Assembly (NCBI RefSeq): GCF_900230225.1
Contig: NZ_OCNH01000004.1
Coordinates: 310,001-374,000, forward strand
Direction of reading: 5' to 3'
Source: Spirosoma fluviale
Lineage (GTDB): Bacteria > Bacteroidota > Bacteroidia > Cytophagales > Spirosomataceae
Length of the DNA stretch: 64,000 nt
Part shown: positions 16,298 to 24,934 of the stretch, in pieces
Layout of the letters: every line of letters begins with the position of its first letter
How positions within the stretch are numbered: position 1 is the stretch's first letter
The notes under the pieces: model-generated
What the model saw: the letters and a program-made list of their open reading frames with translations, nothing else
Told to the model about the DNA's origin: nothing
Databases searched by the model: none
Position numbers and translations under genes: made by a program

Positions 16298-16873
16298 CTA
16301 CAACAATCGAAAACTCATTCGGTGGTATTTGGTTGGGCCAAACTGCCGGATAGCAGCTCGGTGAATGGGCGTGGGATAGCCTACATTCTGCGCCCAGCCA
16401 TAGGCCGGAAACTCCAGCCCGAGTTGAGCCATCAGGTCGTCGCGGTAGGTTTTGGCCAGCACCGACGCGGCTGCAATAGATAAGTAATGGGCGTCGCCTT
16501 TGATGATGCAGGTATGGGGAGTCATTGGGTACGGCACAAAGCGATTCCCATCAACCAGCAAATGCTCTGGCTTGACGGCCAGCGCATCGACGGCCCGGTG
16601 CATGGCCAGAAAACTCGCTTTCAGAATGTTGATCCGGTCAATATCCTCGTGCGATACCTCGGCCACCGCCCAGGCAATGGCATCGCGCTCAATGTCTTTT
16701 TTCAGGATTTCCCGCTGCCGGTGCGATAGCTGTTTGGAGTCATTCAGGATGGGATGCGTGTAGTTTTTCGGCAAAATAACCGCAGCCGCCACCACCGGCC
16801 CGGCCAGACATCCCCGCCCAACTTCGTCCAGTCCGGCTTCAAGGACATCCGCATTGTAATACGATTTTAGCAT
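16298..16873 (-). CDS. rnhB: Ribonuclease HII
   Basis: A TTG at 16924 overlaps the preceding batA stop, but ATG 16873 (MLKSYYNADVLEAGLDEVG) gives the usual short N-terminus and a 191-residue product. The RNase HII signature GLDEVGRGCLAGPVVAAAVI carries the Asp-Glu metal ligands; EHLLVDGNRF supplies a further Asp, and YLSIAAASVLAKTYRDDLM is the conserved helix. The enzyme nicks RNA-DNA hybrids and removes misincorporated ribonucleotides. It is the last gene of the Bat/DUF58 operon. Its 3' end exists in a second, truncated copy at 15565-15653. Confidence 0.95.
   Translation of the reverse strand: MLKSYYNADVLEAGLDEVGRGCLAGPVVAAAVILPKNYTHPILNDSKQLSHRQREILKKDIERDAIAWAVAEVSHEDIDRINILKASFLAMHRAVDALAVKPEHLLVDGNRFVPYPMTPHTCIIKGDAHYLSIAAASVLAKTYRDDLMAQLGLEFPAYGWAQNVGYPTPIHRAAIRQFGPTKYHRMSFRLL
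16299..16403. repeat. rnhB 3' end acting as direct repeat, copy B
   Basis: This is the intact parent of the duplicate at 15565-15653 and lies in the rnhB coding sequence. Together the copies bracket about 645 bases containing the toxin-antitoxin pair. Confidence 0.8.
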
Positions 16874-16920
16874 AGGTGTCGTAGGTGTCTGGTTTACGAT
16901 GGATGAGTTACCACAACCCG

Positions 16921-17994
16921 TCAATCCTCCAGCACGTTACCAAAAATTGTGTTTTTCAACAACAGAGTCACCAGTAGGAAAGCGATACCCCAATACATGT
17001 AAATGCGGTAGTAATCCTGAATATCTTCATACACCCGAACGCGAACGGGGGCTTTTTCGAGCTGACTGATCTGCGCAAAAACGGTCTTAAGCCGTCCGCT
17101 GTCTACCGCCCGAAAAAAGCTTCCCTTACCGATCGTAGCTATTTTCTTCAGCACGCCCTCATCGACGGTAGCCGCTTCCGATGCAGATACCACCGGCCGC
17201 CCAACGGCAATGGTATATACTTTAATATTGAATGCCTTCGCCAAACTTGCGGCCGTAATTGGGTCCAGATTACCTGCCGTATTATCGCCATCACTCAACA
17301 AAATAATTACTTTGCTGCGCTCCGGCTTCCACAGCTCAGTTTTTAGCTGAGTCGTATCGGCCGAGGACGTAGAGCGGTCGCGCATACGGTTTATGCAACG
17401 CGCCAGCGCATCGCCAATGGCCGTGCCCGAGGTACGGATCATGTGATCGTTCAGGTCGTTGAGGTATTGATTTAGCAGTTTATAATCTGTCGTGAGTGGA
17501 CAAAGGGAAAAGGCTTCGCCGGCAAAAATAACCAGGCCAATCCGGTCGTTCTTACGGCCATTGACAAACGTCTGCGCTACCCGTCGGGCAGCAGCTAACC
17601 GGGTAGGGGAAATATCCGATTCGCTCATCGAAACCGATACATCCATCGCCAGCATGATGTCAATCCCTTCTGACTGCTCTTCGCGGAGCTCCCGGATAAT
17701 CTGCGGGCGAGCCAGCGCAATGAGCAGGCAAGCCATCCCCAGAAACATACTCAATGGCAGCAGATACCGCCCCAGACTAAGCAAGGACTGAACCGTTTGT
17801 ACACCCGTCCATGAATCGGATGAGATCTGCCCAATCGACATTTTCAGTTGTTGCCGGGACCTTCTGGACAAGTAATACCGTATAGCAATCAACAACAATA
17901 CAACCGGAATCAGCCAGAGCGCCAGTGGGTGCGCCAGTTGAAACTGCTGCCATTGTGATGGGCTAAACCAATGAAGTGAGTACCAGGGTTTCAT
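16921..17994 (-). CDS. batA: BatA-like von Willebrand factor A membrane protein
   Basis: The 357-residue protein has an N-terminal membrane segment (HPLALWLIPVVLLLIAIRYY), a second near residues 75-95 (LLPLSMFLGMACLLIALARP), and a vWA domain with the complete MIDAS motif DVSVSMSESD, a later T-x4-D region and LLSDGDNTAGNLDP. A C-terminal membrane helix (YMYWGIAFLLVTLLLKNTIF) closes it. Bat proteins of Bacteroidota and Leptospira are linked to aerotolerance and envelope stress. The gene follows its neighbour by 4 bases and is followed by rnhB. The metal site looks functional. Confidence 0.88.
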   Translation of the reverse strand: MKPWYSLHWFSPSQWQQFQLAHPLALWLIPVVLLLIAIRYYLSRRSRQQLKMSIGQISSDSWTGVQTVQSLLSLGRYLLPLSMFLGMACLLIALARPQIIRELREEQSEGIDIMLAMDVSVSMSESDISPTRLAAARRVAQTFVNGRKNDRIGLVIFAGEAFSLCPLTTDYKLLNQYLNDLNDHMIRTSGTAIGDALARCINRMRDRSTSSADTTQLKTELWKPERSKVIILLSDGDNTAGNLDPITAASLAKAFNIKVYTIAVGRPVVSASEAATVDEGVLKKIATIGKGSFFRAVDSGRLKTVFAQISQLEKAPVRVRVYEDIQDYYRIYMYWGIAFLLVTLLLKNTIFGNVLED

Positions 17995-17998
17995 ATGG

Positions 17999-18991
17999 TC
18001 AGGAAGAAGCTGATTCAGAAGACGTAGCCGTAGTCGTGTTTACCTCATTCTGGAGGCCAGCTGGACGCAAGGTAGCCCGGCTGCGAATGTACATCTGCGT
18101 GGCGACATCGCTCAAGACAAGCAGCGCCGATTGTGACTGCGCCGTAAAGGTGCCGCCGTAAATCATCTGGTCGGCGTCACGCAGGGCATTCGTTACACGT
18201 TCGTCGTGAAACCGGTCGGCGAGTTCGGAGGTTGTCAGGGAGCTATACGGCTGAGGGTCCAGTTGCTCCAGATACATTTTCCACATCACCACGGCCTGAT
18301 TGGCTATTTCGGCCGCTGTTAGCGGACTAATCCGCTCATTTAACTGTGTGTATTCCCGCAAAAACCGTGCGTGCCGCCGATTTAAGACATACAATCGCCA
18401 CTGTTGCCGGGCCAAATTCCCAAATAGCAGATATAAAGCGCCAACAACCAGGCTAATGCCCAAAAAGCCAATGAGCAGTGCCCCATAATTGAACTGCTGC
18501 TGTAACGGAGCCAATGACGTTTCGGTAGCCAGTGTAAGCGAACGCGCTGCGAGCGAATCCGGTAGTGCCTGGGCCAGCTTCGACCGCAGGAAAACCGTAT
18601 CAGTCAGCGTCCACTGCGCCGTACAGTCAACGGCATTGATGGTCCGAACGGGAACTCTCAGTAACTGCACCGAATCCGTTTCAAAGGATACCAGCGTGTA
18701 CACGGCACTGTCGCGGCTAATCGCCTTTGACCCATCGCCGGTTGTTTGTGTCGCAAAAACAGCCACTTTCTGAACCCGATACGGCGCAAAGAATTGGGCG
18801 GTATCCGGAAACAGCACATCGACCGTTGGGGCGTGGTGATAGGTCAGCGAATAGCGAAACGGGCGGCCAATTTCGATACTATCGGTCAGGAAGTACCCCG
18901 TTGGCGGAAACTGACGGGGGGGCATCTGCCCCCGGCAAAGGCCGGAGAGCAAACAGAAACCAACAAGAAAGAGGAGGACAACTTGCTTCAT
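17999..18991 (-). CDS. Bat operon membrane protein of unknown function
   Basis: The 330-residue protein has a signal peptide (MKQVVLLFLVGFCLLSGLCRG), a periplasmic beta-rich region of about 140 residues (IEIGRPFRYSLTYHH), one central membrane helix (YGALLIGFLGISLVVGALYL) and a cytoplasmic helical part containing LTTSELADRF. The layout resembles the DUF4381/BatD-like partners found between DUF58 and vWA genes. It overlaps the DUF58 stop by one base and precedes batA by 4 bases, so the three are co-transcribed. It probably joins the Bat complex; no enzymatic motif is visible. Confidence 0.75.
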   Translation of the reverse strand: MKQVVLLFLVGFCLLSGLCRGQMPPRQFPPTGYFLTDSIEIGRPFRYSLTYHHAPTVDVLFPDTAQFFAPYRVQKVAVFATQTTGDGSKAISRDSAVYTLVSFETDSVQLLRVPVRTINAVDCTAQWTLTDTVFLRSKLAQALPDSLAARSLTLATETSLAPLQQQFNYGALLIGFLGISLVVGALYLLFGNLARQQWRLYVLNRRHARFLREYTQLNERISPLTAAEIANQAVVMWKMYLEQLDPQPYSSLTTSELADRFHDERVTNALRDADQMIYGGTFTAQSQSALLVLSDVATQMYIRSRATLRPAGLQNEVNTTTATSSESASS

Positions 18992-19854
18992 TAGTATTTT
19001 CTGACCCTGAACAATTCGACAAGTTTCGGCACAAAATCTTCCTGCGAATCGAGCGCGAGGTAGTTGGCGTTGTATTGTTTACAAAGCCGCTCCAGCCGCT
19101 CCTGATTCTGTTTAAAGGTGTTATACAACCCGCTGCGGAACGAAACAGACGACGTGTTGACCCAGACCGTCCGCCCGGTTTCGGTATCGTGAACCGGAAT
19201 GATGCCCAATCTCGGCAGCTTCACTTCCCGCTGGTCGTACAGGTGAATGACCACCAAATCGTGCTTCTTGGCCAGGGCTTTGAGGTTGTGTTCGTAATTC
19301 AGGTCAATAAAATCAGACAACAAAATTACGACACTCCGGCGTTTAAGGGCGTTGAGCGTAAACAGCAGCGCATCGGCAATGCTGGTGCGGGTCGACTCGG
19401 GGTGCAGCTTAAACAGGCTCATAATGAGCTGATAACCCGTTTTCAGTCCATTGCCCGGCTTGATGTACTTCTCTTTCTGATCCGAAAAACAGTACATGCC
19501 TACGTGGCTGGCTTCGCGAATGGCCGACAGCGCCAGAACTCCGCACACTTCTTTTGTGGTGTCCAGTTTATTACGCTGCCGGGGGCCAACCTCCTGTGAG
19601 GCACTCACATCGACAACGAAGAAAACGGTCTGGTCTTTCTCCTCCCGAAAAACTTTTACGAACGTACCGTGCCCTTTCGACGACACGTTCCAGTCGATTG
19701 CCCGCACATCATCGCCATACTGGTAGGTACGCAAATCACTGAACTCCAGACCTGTTCCCTTAAAGACGGACCGAAAGCTGCCACGCATTTGCGAGTTCAC
19801 CGCCTTGCGAATGCGAATATCGAAATTACGGAGCCGGGCCAAGAACTCGTCCAT
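18991..19854 (-). CDS. DUF58 domain protein
   Basis: The 287-residue soluble protein carries the DUF58 core GTGLEFSDLRTYQYGDDVRA followed by IDWNVSSKG, then a vWA-like domain (VFFVVDVSASQEVG). DUF58 proteins work with MoxR-type AAA ATPases and Bat proteins. It is the first gene of the operon here; no moxR gene lies upstream, because the next gene at 19938 runs the other way. Function is known only by family association with protein-complex assembly and stress. Confidence 0.9.
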   Translation of the reverse strand: MDEFLARLRNFDIRIRKAVNSQMRGSFRSVFKGTGLEFSDLRTYQYGDDVRAIDWNVSSKGHGTFVKVFREEKDQTVFFVVDVSASQEVGPRQRNKLDTTKEVCGVLALSAIREASHVGMYCFSDQKEKYIKPGNGLKTGYQLIMSLFKLHPESTRTSIADALLFTLNALKRRSVVILLSDFIDLNYEHNLKALAKKHDLVVIHLYDQREVKLPRLGIIPVHDTETGRTVWVNTSSVSFRSGLYNTFKQNQERLERLCKQYNANYLALDSQEDFVPKLVELFRVRKY

Positions 19855-19937
19855 ATCAACAGGCGTTATATTTTTTTAACAGCCAATCCCGAACTTTGCC
19901 ACGAGGGATTGCCTTACAAAGCTACCCATTTAAGCGT

Positions 19938-20312
19938 ATGCTTCGAAACCAATATCAACGGCATCTGTGGAGTGTGCTGCTAAGCGGCTGGCTGGTTGCA
20001 GCCTGCACAGCTCCCGAAAACAAGCCACCGGAAAATTTACTAACGGAGGAGCAAATGGCCAGTATTCTGACCGAGGTACACATGGCCGAAGCCAAAATCA
20101 GCCGGATAAATCTGCGTTCCATCGATTCATCGAACATTGTCTATAAACACCTGGAAAGCGCCATTTTCAAGAAGAACGGCGTCGACACGGCTACTTATCG
20201 GAAGAGCTACATCTTTTACTCATCGCACCCCGCCGATATGGAAGCCATTTATCAGCGGGTTACGGAACGGTTGAAGAAAAAAGTTGACGCGCATACCCCA
20301 AAAACTTCATGA
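19938..20312 (+). CDS. DUF4296 lipoprotein
   Basis: ATG 19938 is preferred over 19896 because it yields a lipoprotein signal (MLRNQYQRHLWSVLLSGWLVAAC, lipobox LVAAC); the product has 124 residues. The mature part contains LLTEEQMASILTEVHMAEAK and YRKSYIFYSSHPADMEAIY, which define DUF4296, a Bacteroidota-specific family of unknown function. The gene overlaps the next start by 4 bases (ATGA), so it is translationally coupled to the protoporphyrinogen oxidase gene. Whether it helps heme synthesis is not known. Confidence 0.85.
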   Translation: MLRNQYQRHLWSVLLSGWLVAACTAPENKPPENLLTEEQMASILTEVHMAEAKISRINLRSIDSSNIVYKHLESAIFKKNGVDTATYRKSYIFYSSHPADMEAIYQRVTERLKKKVDAHTPKTS

Positions 20313-21673
20313 CAGTTGGTATTATAGGGGCCGGCATTTCGGGACTCACGCTGGCCTACGAACTGCAACGGCGGGGTGTTGCTTATCATCTCTGGGAAGC
20401 ATCTGATCAGGCCGGGGGCTACATCCGCTCGCAACGAGACTGGCCCGATGGCCCATCCGGACGTAGTTACCTACGTGAACTCGGTCCCAATTCCCTCCTT
20501 GGCGATGCCGATTTACTGGACTGGCTCGATGGACTGGGCCTGACACCCGATCTGACTTTTAGCCAGCCCGTCAGTAAAGCCCGCTTTATTTTTCGCGACG
20601 GAAAATACAGGCAACTCCCGTCGGGGCCGCCTTCGCTGCTGTTCGGCAGCTTTTTCAGCTGGAAAACCAAGCTGGCCATTCTCCGCGAACGAAACAACAA
20701 AACGGTATCGCCCCCCGGCGAAACGCTGGGGCAGTTTTTCAGACGCCGTTTTTCCAGCGAGATTGTCGATTACGCCCTTGGGCCGTTTGTGGCGGGTATT
20801 TACGCCGGAGATCCGGAACAGCTGCTGGTTTCCGAAACGTTTCCCAGCCTGCTTCAGTATGAAAAAGAATACGGGTCGGTGCTGCGTGGCCTGATCAAGA
20901 GCCAGTCGGCTGGGGGGTCGGCTGTTGGTCGTCGGCAATCGTTCAGTTTCCGGGAAGGGATGCAGATGTTACCCAACGCGCTGGGCACCAAACTGACCGA
21001 TCTTTCGCTCAACGACGCCGTCAGCCGCATTAGCCCAACACCAAATGGCTGGCAGGTTGAAACAAAAAACGGTAACGCAACAGTCGACAAACTGGTACTC
21101 GCGGTTGGTACCGATGCGGCTGCCCGGTTGGTAGATGAACGTTACCCCGACCTGGCCCGTAGACTTCAGACCGTTACTTACCCACCCATGACGGCCGTAC
21201 ATTCCGCCTACAAACGCGCCGATGTCCGGCATCCGCTCAATGGCTTTGGCGGGCTGAACCCGGCCGTTGAAGGGCGTTTTGCCGCCGGGCACATCTGGAG
21301 CAGCTCGATCTTTACGGGTCGATGCCCGGATGATGAAGTTCTTTTCACTACGTTTGTGGGCGGGCAAACCGGCGCGCGCAACACCCGGCACCCGGACAGC
21401 GTACTGGCTGAAAATGTCCATAAAGAGCTGGTCGATGGCTTCGGTATTACGGCAGTTAAACCGGTTTATCAATCCATCTTCCGGTGGGAGCGCGCCATTC
21501 CACAGTATGATGCGACGATTGCCTCAATAAAAGAACCGATCAAAGCCGCTGAGGCCGACCAGCTGTTTGTTTGTGCCAACTGGTATGGGGGCGTATCCTT
21601 GTCGGACTGCATTGGGAAAGCCCGGAAATTAGCTGGCGAACTGGCTGTCAAGCAAGATATTAAGAATTTTTAA
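20309..21673 (+). CDS. hemG: Protoporphyrinogen oxidase (oxygen-dependent, HemY-type)
   Basis: The 454-residue flavoprotein opens with VGIIGAGISGLTLAYEL (FAD-binding), then HLWEASDQAGGYIRS; the mid region has ELGPNSLLGDADLLDWL and FVAGIYAGDPEQLL, and the C-terminus has LFVCANWYGGVSLSDCIGKA, all typical of HemY/PPO. It oxidises protoporphyrinogen IX to protoporphyrin IX, the penultimate step of heme synthesis, at the membrane surface. It is coupled to the DUF4296 gene; no other heme gene is nearby. The Bacteroidota naming varies between hemG and hemY. Confidence 0.9.
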   Translation: MTVGIIGAGISGLTLAYELQRRGVAYHLWEASDQAGGYIRSQRDWPDGPSGRSYLRELGPNSLLGDADLLDWLDGLGLTPDLTFSQPVSKARFIFRDGKYRQLPSGPPSLLFGSFFSWKTKLAILRERNNKTVSPPGETLGQFFRRRFSSEIVDYALGPFVAGIYAGDPEQLLVSETFPSLLQYEKEYGSVLRGLIKSQSAGGSAVGRRQSFSFREGMQMLPNALGTKLTDLSLNDAVSRISPTPNGWQVETKNGNATVDKLVLAVGTDAAARLVDERYPDLARRLQTVTYPPMTAVHSAYKRADVRHPLNGFGGLNPAVEGRFAAGHIWSSSIFTGRCPDDEVLFTTFVGGQTGARNTRHPDSVLAENVHKELVDGFGITAVKPVYQSIFRWERAIPQYDATIASIKEPIKAAEADQLFVCANWYGGVSLSDCIGKARKLAGELAVKQDIKNF

Positions 21674-21745
21674 TGATTTTATTAGACAAAATTGGAGTAC
21701 TTTGGTGTTATAGAAGTAACCCTACTTTAACTCACTCAATAGCCT

Positions 21746-22561
21746 GTGAAAGAGCGCTTAGTCGTTATTCCAACCTATAATGAAATTGAAAACATCGAAG
21801 CAATTATCCGAAAGGTGTTTAGCCTGCCGGAGCCCTTCGATGTCCTCATCGTAGACGACGGCTCCCCCGACGGTACGGCTCAGCGTGTTCGTGATATACA
21901 GGAGGAGTTTGCGGCTACGGATGCGGCTCAGCGTGGTTCGACGGCGCGTCTCCACTTGCTCGAACGACGGGGTAAGCTTGGGTTGGGTACCGCCTACATT
22001 GACGGATTCAAGTGGGCGATGTTGCGCGGGTACCAATACCTGTTCGAGATGGACGCCGACTTTTCGCATAATCCCGACGACCTGATCAAACTTTACCACG
22101 CCTGCGCCGACGAAGGACCCGAGCGGGCCGATGTGGCCGTGGGTTCCCGGTATATTCGGGGGGTCAACGTCGTCAATTGGCCCATGGGTCGGGTGTTGAT
22201 GTCGTACTTCGCGGGGGTTTATGTCCGGTTTGTTACGGGCATGTCCATTATGGACCCTACGGCGGGCTTTGTTTGCTACCGGGCTGATGTGCTGGAAGTA
22301 ATTCTGCACAACCCAATCAAATTTGTGGGGTATGCCTTTCAGATCGAGATGAAATTCACCTGCTGGAAATACGGTTTCCGGATCAAAGAGGTACCCATTA
22401 TTTTCACCGATCGTACGCGGGGCGTTTCTAAAATGTCCTCTAAAATCTTTAAGGAAGCGGTTTTTGGAGTGTTACAGATGAAAATCAGCAGTTTCTTCCG
22501 GCATTATATTCCCCGCCGGGAAGCCCCCAAACGCGTGCAGGAACCAGTCGACGCGATCTGA
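21746..22561 (+). CDS. Polyprenol monophosphomannose synthase-like GT2 glycosyltransferase
   Basis: The 271-residue protein starts at GTG 21746 (KERLVVIPTYNEIENIEAII) and has the GT2 fold: VIPTYNE, LIVDDGSPDGTAQ, and MDADFSHNPDDL as the DxD-type metal site. DPTAGFVCYR and GYAFQIEMKF follow, and VPIIFTDRTRGVSKMS is the dolichyl-phosphate mannose synthase signature. No C-terminal membrane domain is present, so it is the short soluble type. It would transfer mannose (or another hexose) from a GDP- or UDP-sugar to a polyprenyl phosphate as donor for GT-C enzymes; one such GT-C protein lies at 54.4 kb. Confidence 0.88.
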   Translation: MKERLVVIPTYNEIENIEAIIRKVFSLPEPFDVLIVDDGSPDGTAQRVRDIQEEFAATDAAQRGSTARLHLLERRGKLGLGTAYIDGFKWAMLRGYQYLFEMDADFSHNPDDLIKLYHACADEGPERADVAVGSRYIRGVNVVNWPMGRVLMSYFAGVYVRFVTGMSIMDPTAGFVCYRADVLEVILHNPIKFVGYAFQIEMKFTCWKYGFRIKEVPIIFTDRTRGVSKMSSKIFKEAVFGVLQMKISSFFRHYIPRREAPKRVQEPVDAI

Positions 22562-22608
22562 TTCAAGCGGTTTACCATTCAGGCCGGTGAAAAACACCCC
22601 GGCCTATT

Positions 22609-23664
22609 CTATCGTTCAAAGATAACATCGGCAAAATAGCCTTTACTGTCCGTGAACCAGCCCGCCAGCGAAAAGCCGGTTTGCTGCGCCAGATGCTCGA
22701 TTTGACTTCGGTTGAATTTGCGGGAGATTTCGGTATGAATAATCTCACCGTCCTGAAAAGGTACCTGCATACCAAGCGCCTTGATGTCTACAGTCTGCGC
22801 TTTCTGACTAACCAGATACGAACGGGCTTCCCCTGTTTCGGGGCTATAGGTCTCGTAGTGATCAAAGGCGGCAAGATCAAAATCAGCGTCGAGGTCGCGA
22901 TTGATTCGGCGCAGTAAATTCAGGTTGAACGCTTTTGTCAACCCCTGACGGTCGTTGTAAGCCGCATGGATAATGGCCGGATTCTTCTGTAAATCAAAGC
23001 CCGTCAGCACAATATCGCCGGGTTTGAGCCGATCGTGCAGTTGGCGATAGAATTCAACGGCTTCATCTGGGGCAAAGTTGCCAATATTAGACCCCAGAAA
23101 AAGAACGACTTTCCGGCTGTCGGTTTCGCTGGACAGGTGCTCCAGTGCACTGAAATAATCATCATGCCGCGGATTCAGCAGCAAATCAGGCCATTGCTTC
23201 CGCACATCGACTACCAGCCCTTCAAGCGCATCCACCGAAATATCGACCGGCGCGTAGGTAAAATCGGCGTTCTGGCTTTCGAAGAAACCGAGCAGAATTT
23301 TTGTTTTCAATCCATCTCCCGCGCCTAACTCCACCAGTTCGAACGGACGGTTATCGGGGGTGAGCAGTTGCAGTAAATCCGCTTTGTACGTGTCCAGCAC
23401 TTCGTATTCCGACCGGGTCAGGTAGTACTCCGGCGAGTGCATGATTTCGGCAAAAAGACGACTGCCTTCCGCATCGTAGAAAAACCGTGACGACAGGGCC
23501 TTTGGCATTTTCTGCAAACCGGTTCGTACTTCTTCCGCCAGGGGGTCTGCGTCTGCCGACAGTAGACTGGTTGACGTTTCTGACCCGGCCCATGCGTTCT
23601 GCCCTTTACCCTCTGCCCTATGCCCTATGCTTCCGTTACTAAACGTATTCCGGTATACTGCCAT
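22609..23664 (-). CDS. egtD: L-histidine N-alpha-methyltransferase (ergothioneine biosynthesis)
   Basis: The family core begins near residue 38 (DADPLAEEVRTGLQKMPKAL) and shows SSRFFYDAEGSRLFAEI, HSPEYYLTRSEYEVL and the SAM motif ELGAGDGLKTKILL; GSNIGNFAPDEAVEF and a late SQKAQTVDI complete it. EgtD trimethylates histidine to hercynine. ATG 23664 gives 351 residues and overlaps the end of egtB by 40 bases. The first 30 or so residues (GHRAEGKGQNAWAG) are encoded by a CATAGGGCA-type intergenic repeat and have no counterpart in EgtD, so the original start may have been displaced. Confidence 0.9.
   Translation of the reverse strand: MAVYRNTFSNGSIGHRAEGKGQNAWAGSETSTSLLSADADPLAEEVRTGLQKMPKALSSRFFYDAEGSRLFAEIMHSPEYYLTRSEYEVLDTYKADLLQLLTPDNRPFELVELGAGDGLKTKILLGFFESQNADFTYAPVDISVDALEGLVVDVRKQWPDLLLNPRHDDYFSALEHLSSETDSRKVVLFLGSNIGNFAPDEAVEFYRQLHDRLKPGDIVLTGFDLQKNPAIIHAAYNDRQGLTKAFNLNLLRRINRDLDADFDLAAFDHYETYSPETGEARSYLVSQKAQTVDIKALGMQVPFQDGEIIHTEISRKFNRSQIEHLAQQTGFSLAGWFTDSKGYFADVIFER
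23596..23641. repeat. CCCTATGCC-type repeat at the egtB/egtD junction
   Basis: TTCTGCCCTTTACCCTCTGC followed by CCTATGCCCTATGCTTCC is a member of the low-complexity family also seen at 25213-25311 and 58547-58640. On the minus strand its GCATAG supplies the stop codon of egtB while another frame of the same bases encodes the N-terminus of EgtD. Confidence 0.7.
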
Positions 23665-24821
23665 CGTTTGTCTGGTTGAAAGAAATTACGGTACGTGGTC
23701 CGGGAGTGCCCGTCGGGTGTAGCTACGGAAGCTCCCCGCAAAACCATCTGTCCGCTCATAAATTTGCCGTTGTATTCGCCTACGGCTCCTTCGGCGGTCT
23801 GGAAGCCGGGATAAGGCAGGTAAGCCGAATTGGTCCACTCCCACCGGGCACCCCAGTTGAGGGCGGGGTTCACCGTAGACGCGGCCACTTCCCATTCGAA
23901 CTCGGTGGGTAGTCGCTGCCCTTTCCAGCGGGCGTAAGCGTCGGCTTCATACTGACTCACGTGGCAAAGGGGCGCATCCGGATCGACCGGTTTAAGGCCG
24001 TCGAAAGTATAATACCACCACGCGCCATCGACCTGGTGCCAGTACAAAGGGGCCTGAACGCTGTTTGCGTTTACCCAGGCCCAGCCATCGGAAAGCCAGT
24101 AGCGGAAGTTACGATAGCCACCGGCTTCGATAAACGCCCTGTATTCCCCATTGGTGACCAGCTTACCGGCCAGCGTCGCATTATTCAGGTATACCTTGTG
24201 TGCGCCTACTTCATTATCGAAATAGAATACGCCATCGGTCTGCCCATCTGTTGGCTGAAAACCAACGGTGTAAATACCTTCCGGAATAAACACCGAATTG
24301 CCACTCCGTTGCGGCTGGTGTTCCAGAAAAGGCATCTCGATGGCAGGCAGCAACGGGTTATGGCCCAGAATGTATTTAATATCGGTGATAAGCAACTCCT
24401 GATGTTGCTGCTCGTGATTCAGACCCAGCAGAATCAGCGCGTGCAGATCGGGCGAAAGATCCGCTGTATCCAGAAACCGGCCCATCTGCTCATCAACGTA
24501 TGCCCGGTAAGCGTACACGCCAGCCACCGTAGGTCGACTGAGGTTGCCCCGGTCGGTGCGCAACACGCGCTTACCTACTGTTTCGTAATAGCTATTAAAA
24601 ACATAGCTAAAATCTTCGTGAAAGATGCGGTAACCGGGCGCGTTAGGTTTCAGCACAAAGGTTTCCCAAAACCAGGTTGTATGGCCCAGATGCCATTTGG
24701 GCGGACTTACATCCACTACGGGCTGTACGACATAATCCTCGGTTTCGAGGCCCCGACAGATGGCTTCGGAATGCAGCCGTACGCGGAAGTAGTGTTCGGT
24801 AAGCGTTTGTTCGGCAATCAT
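23625..24821 (-). CDS. egtB: Ergothioneine biosynthesis protein EgtB (iron-dependent sulfoxide synthase)
   Basis: The 398-residue protein combines an N-terminal DinB-like four-helix domain with a C-terminal FGE-sulfatase (formylglycine-generating-like) domain. Iron ligands are seen as HLGH (His44/47) and HEQQHQE (His136, His140). The FGE part shows NATLAGKLVTNGEYRAFIEAGG, HVSQYEADAYARWKG and RLPTEFEWEVAAS. EgtB joins hercynine and a thiol (gamma-glutamylcysteine or cysteine) using oxygen, making the ergothioneine C-S bond. It precedes and overlaps egtD. The lyase (EgtE) and EgtC are not in the window. Which thiol is used cannot be told. Confidence 0.9.
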   Translation of the reverse strand: MIAEQTLTEHYFRVRLHSEAICRGLETEDYVVQPVVDVSPPKWHLGHTTWFWETFVLKPNAPGYRIFHEDFSYVFNSYYETVGKRVLRTDRGNLSRPTVAGVYAYRAYVDEQMGRFLDTADLSPDLHALILLGLNHEQQHQELLITDIKYILGHNPLLPAIEMPFLEHQPQRSGNSVFIPEGIYTVGFQPTDGQTDGVFYFDNEVGAHKVYLNNATLAGKLVTNGEYRAFIEAGGYRNFRYWLSDGWAWVNANSVQAPLYWHQVDGAWWYYTFDGLKPVDPDAPLCHVSQYEADAYARWKGQRLPTEFEWEVAASTVNPALNWGARWEWTNSAYLPYPGFQTAEGAVGEYNGKFMSGQMVLRGASVATPDGHSRTTYRNFFQPDKRWQYTGIRLVTEA

Positions 24822-24934
24822 TCAGGCGTGTGGTAGTTTAGTTTCAGGACACGGGGACTAGTAAAGGTTTATCGGCTGTGCGAAAATGACAGGCAAAACC
24901 CTATAGACTAGTAACAGGATATGAACGCTGTTGT

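Noticed and set aside
18727..19599. 290-codon plus-strand ORF across the DUF58 gene
   Set aside because: It runs antisense to DUF58 and its neighbour, lacks motifs, and begins inside another gene.
23961..24836. 291-codon plus-strand ORF opposite egtB
   Set aside because: Antisense shadow of egtB; the egtB frame has clear iron ligands and FGE motifs, while this frame has none.
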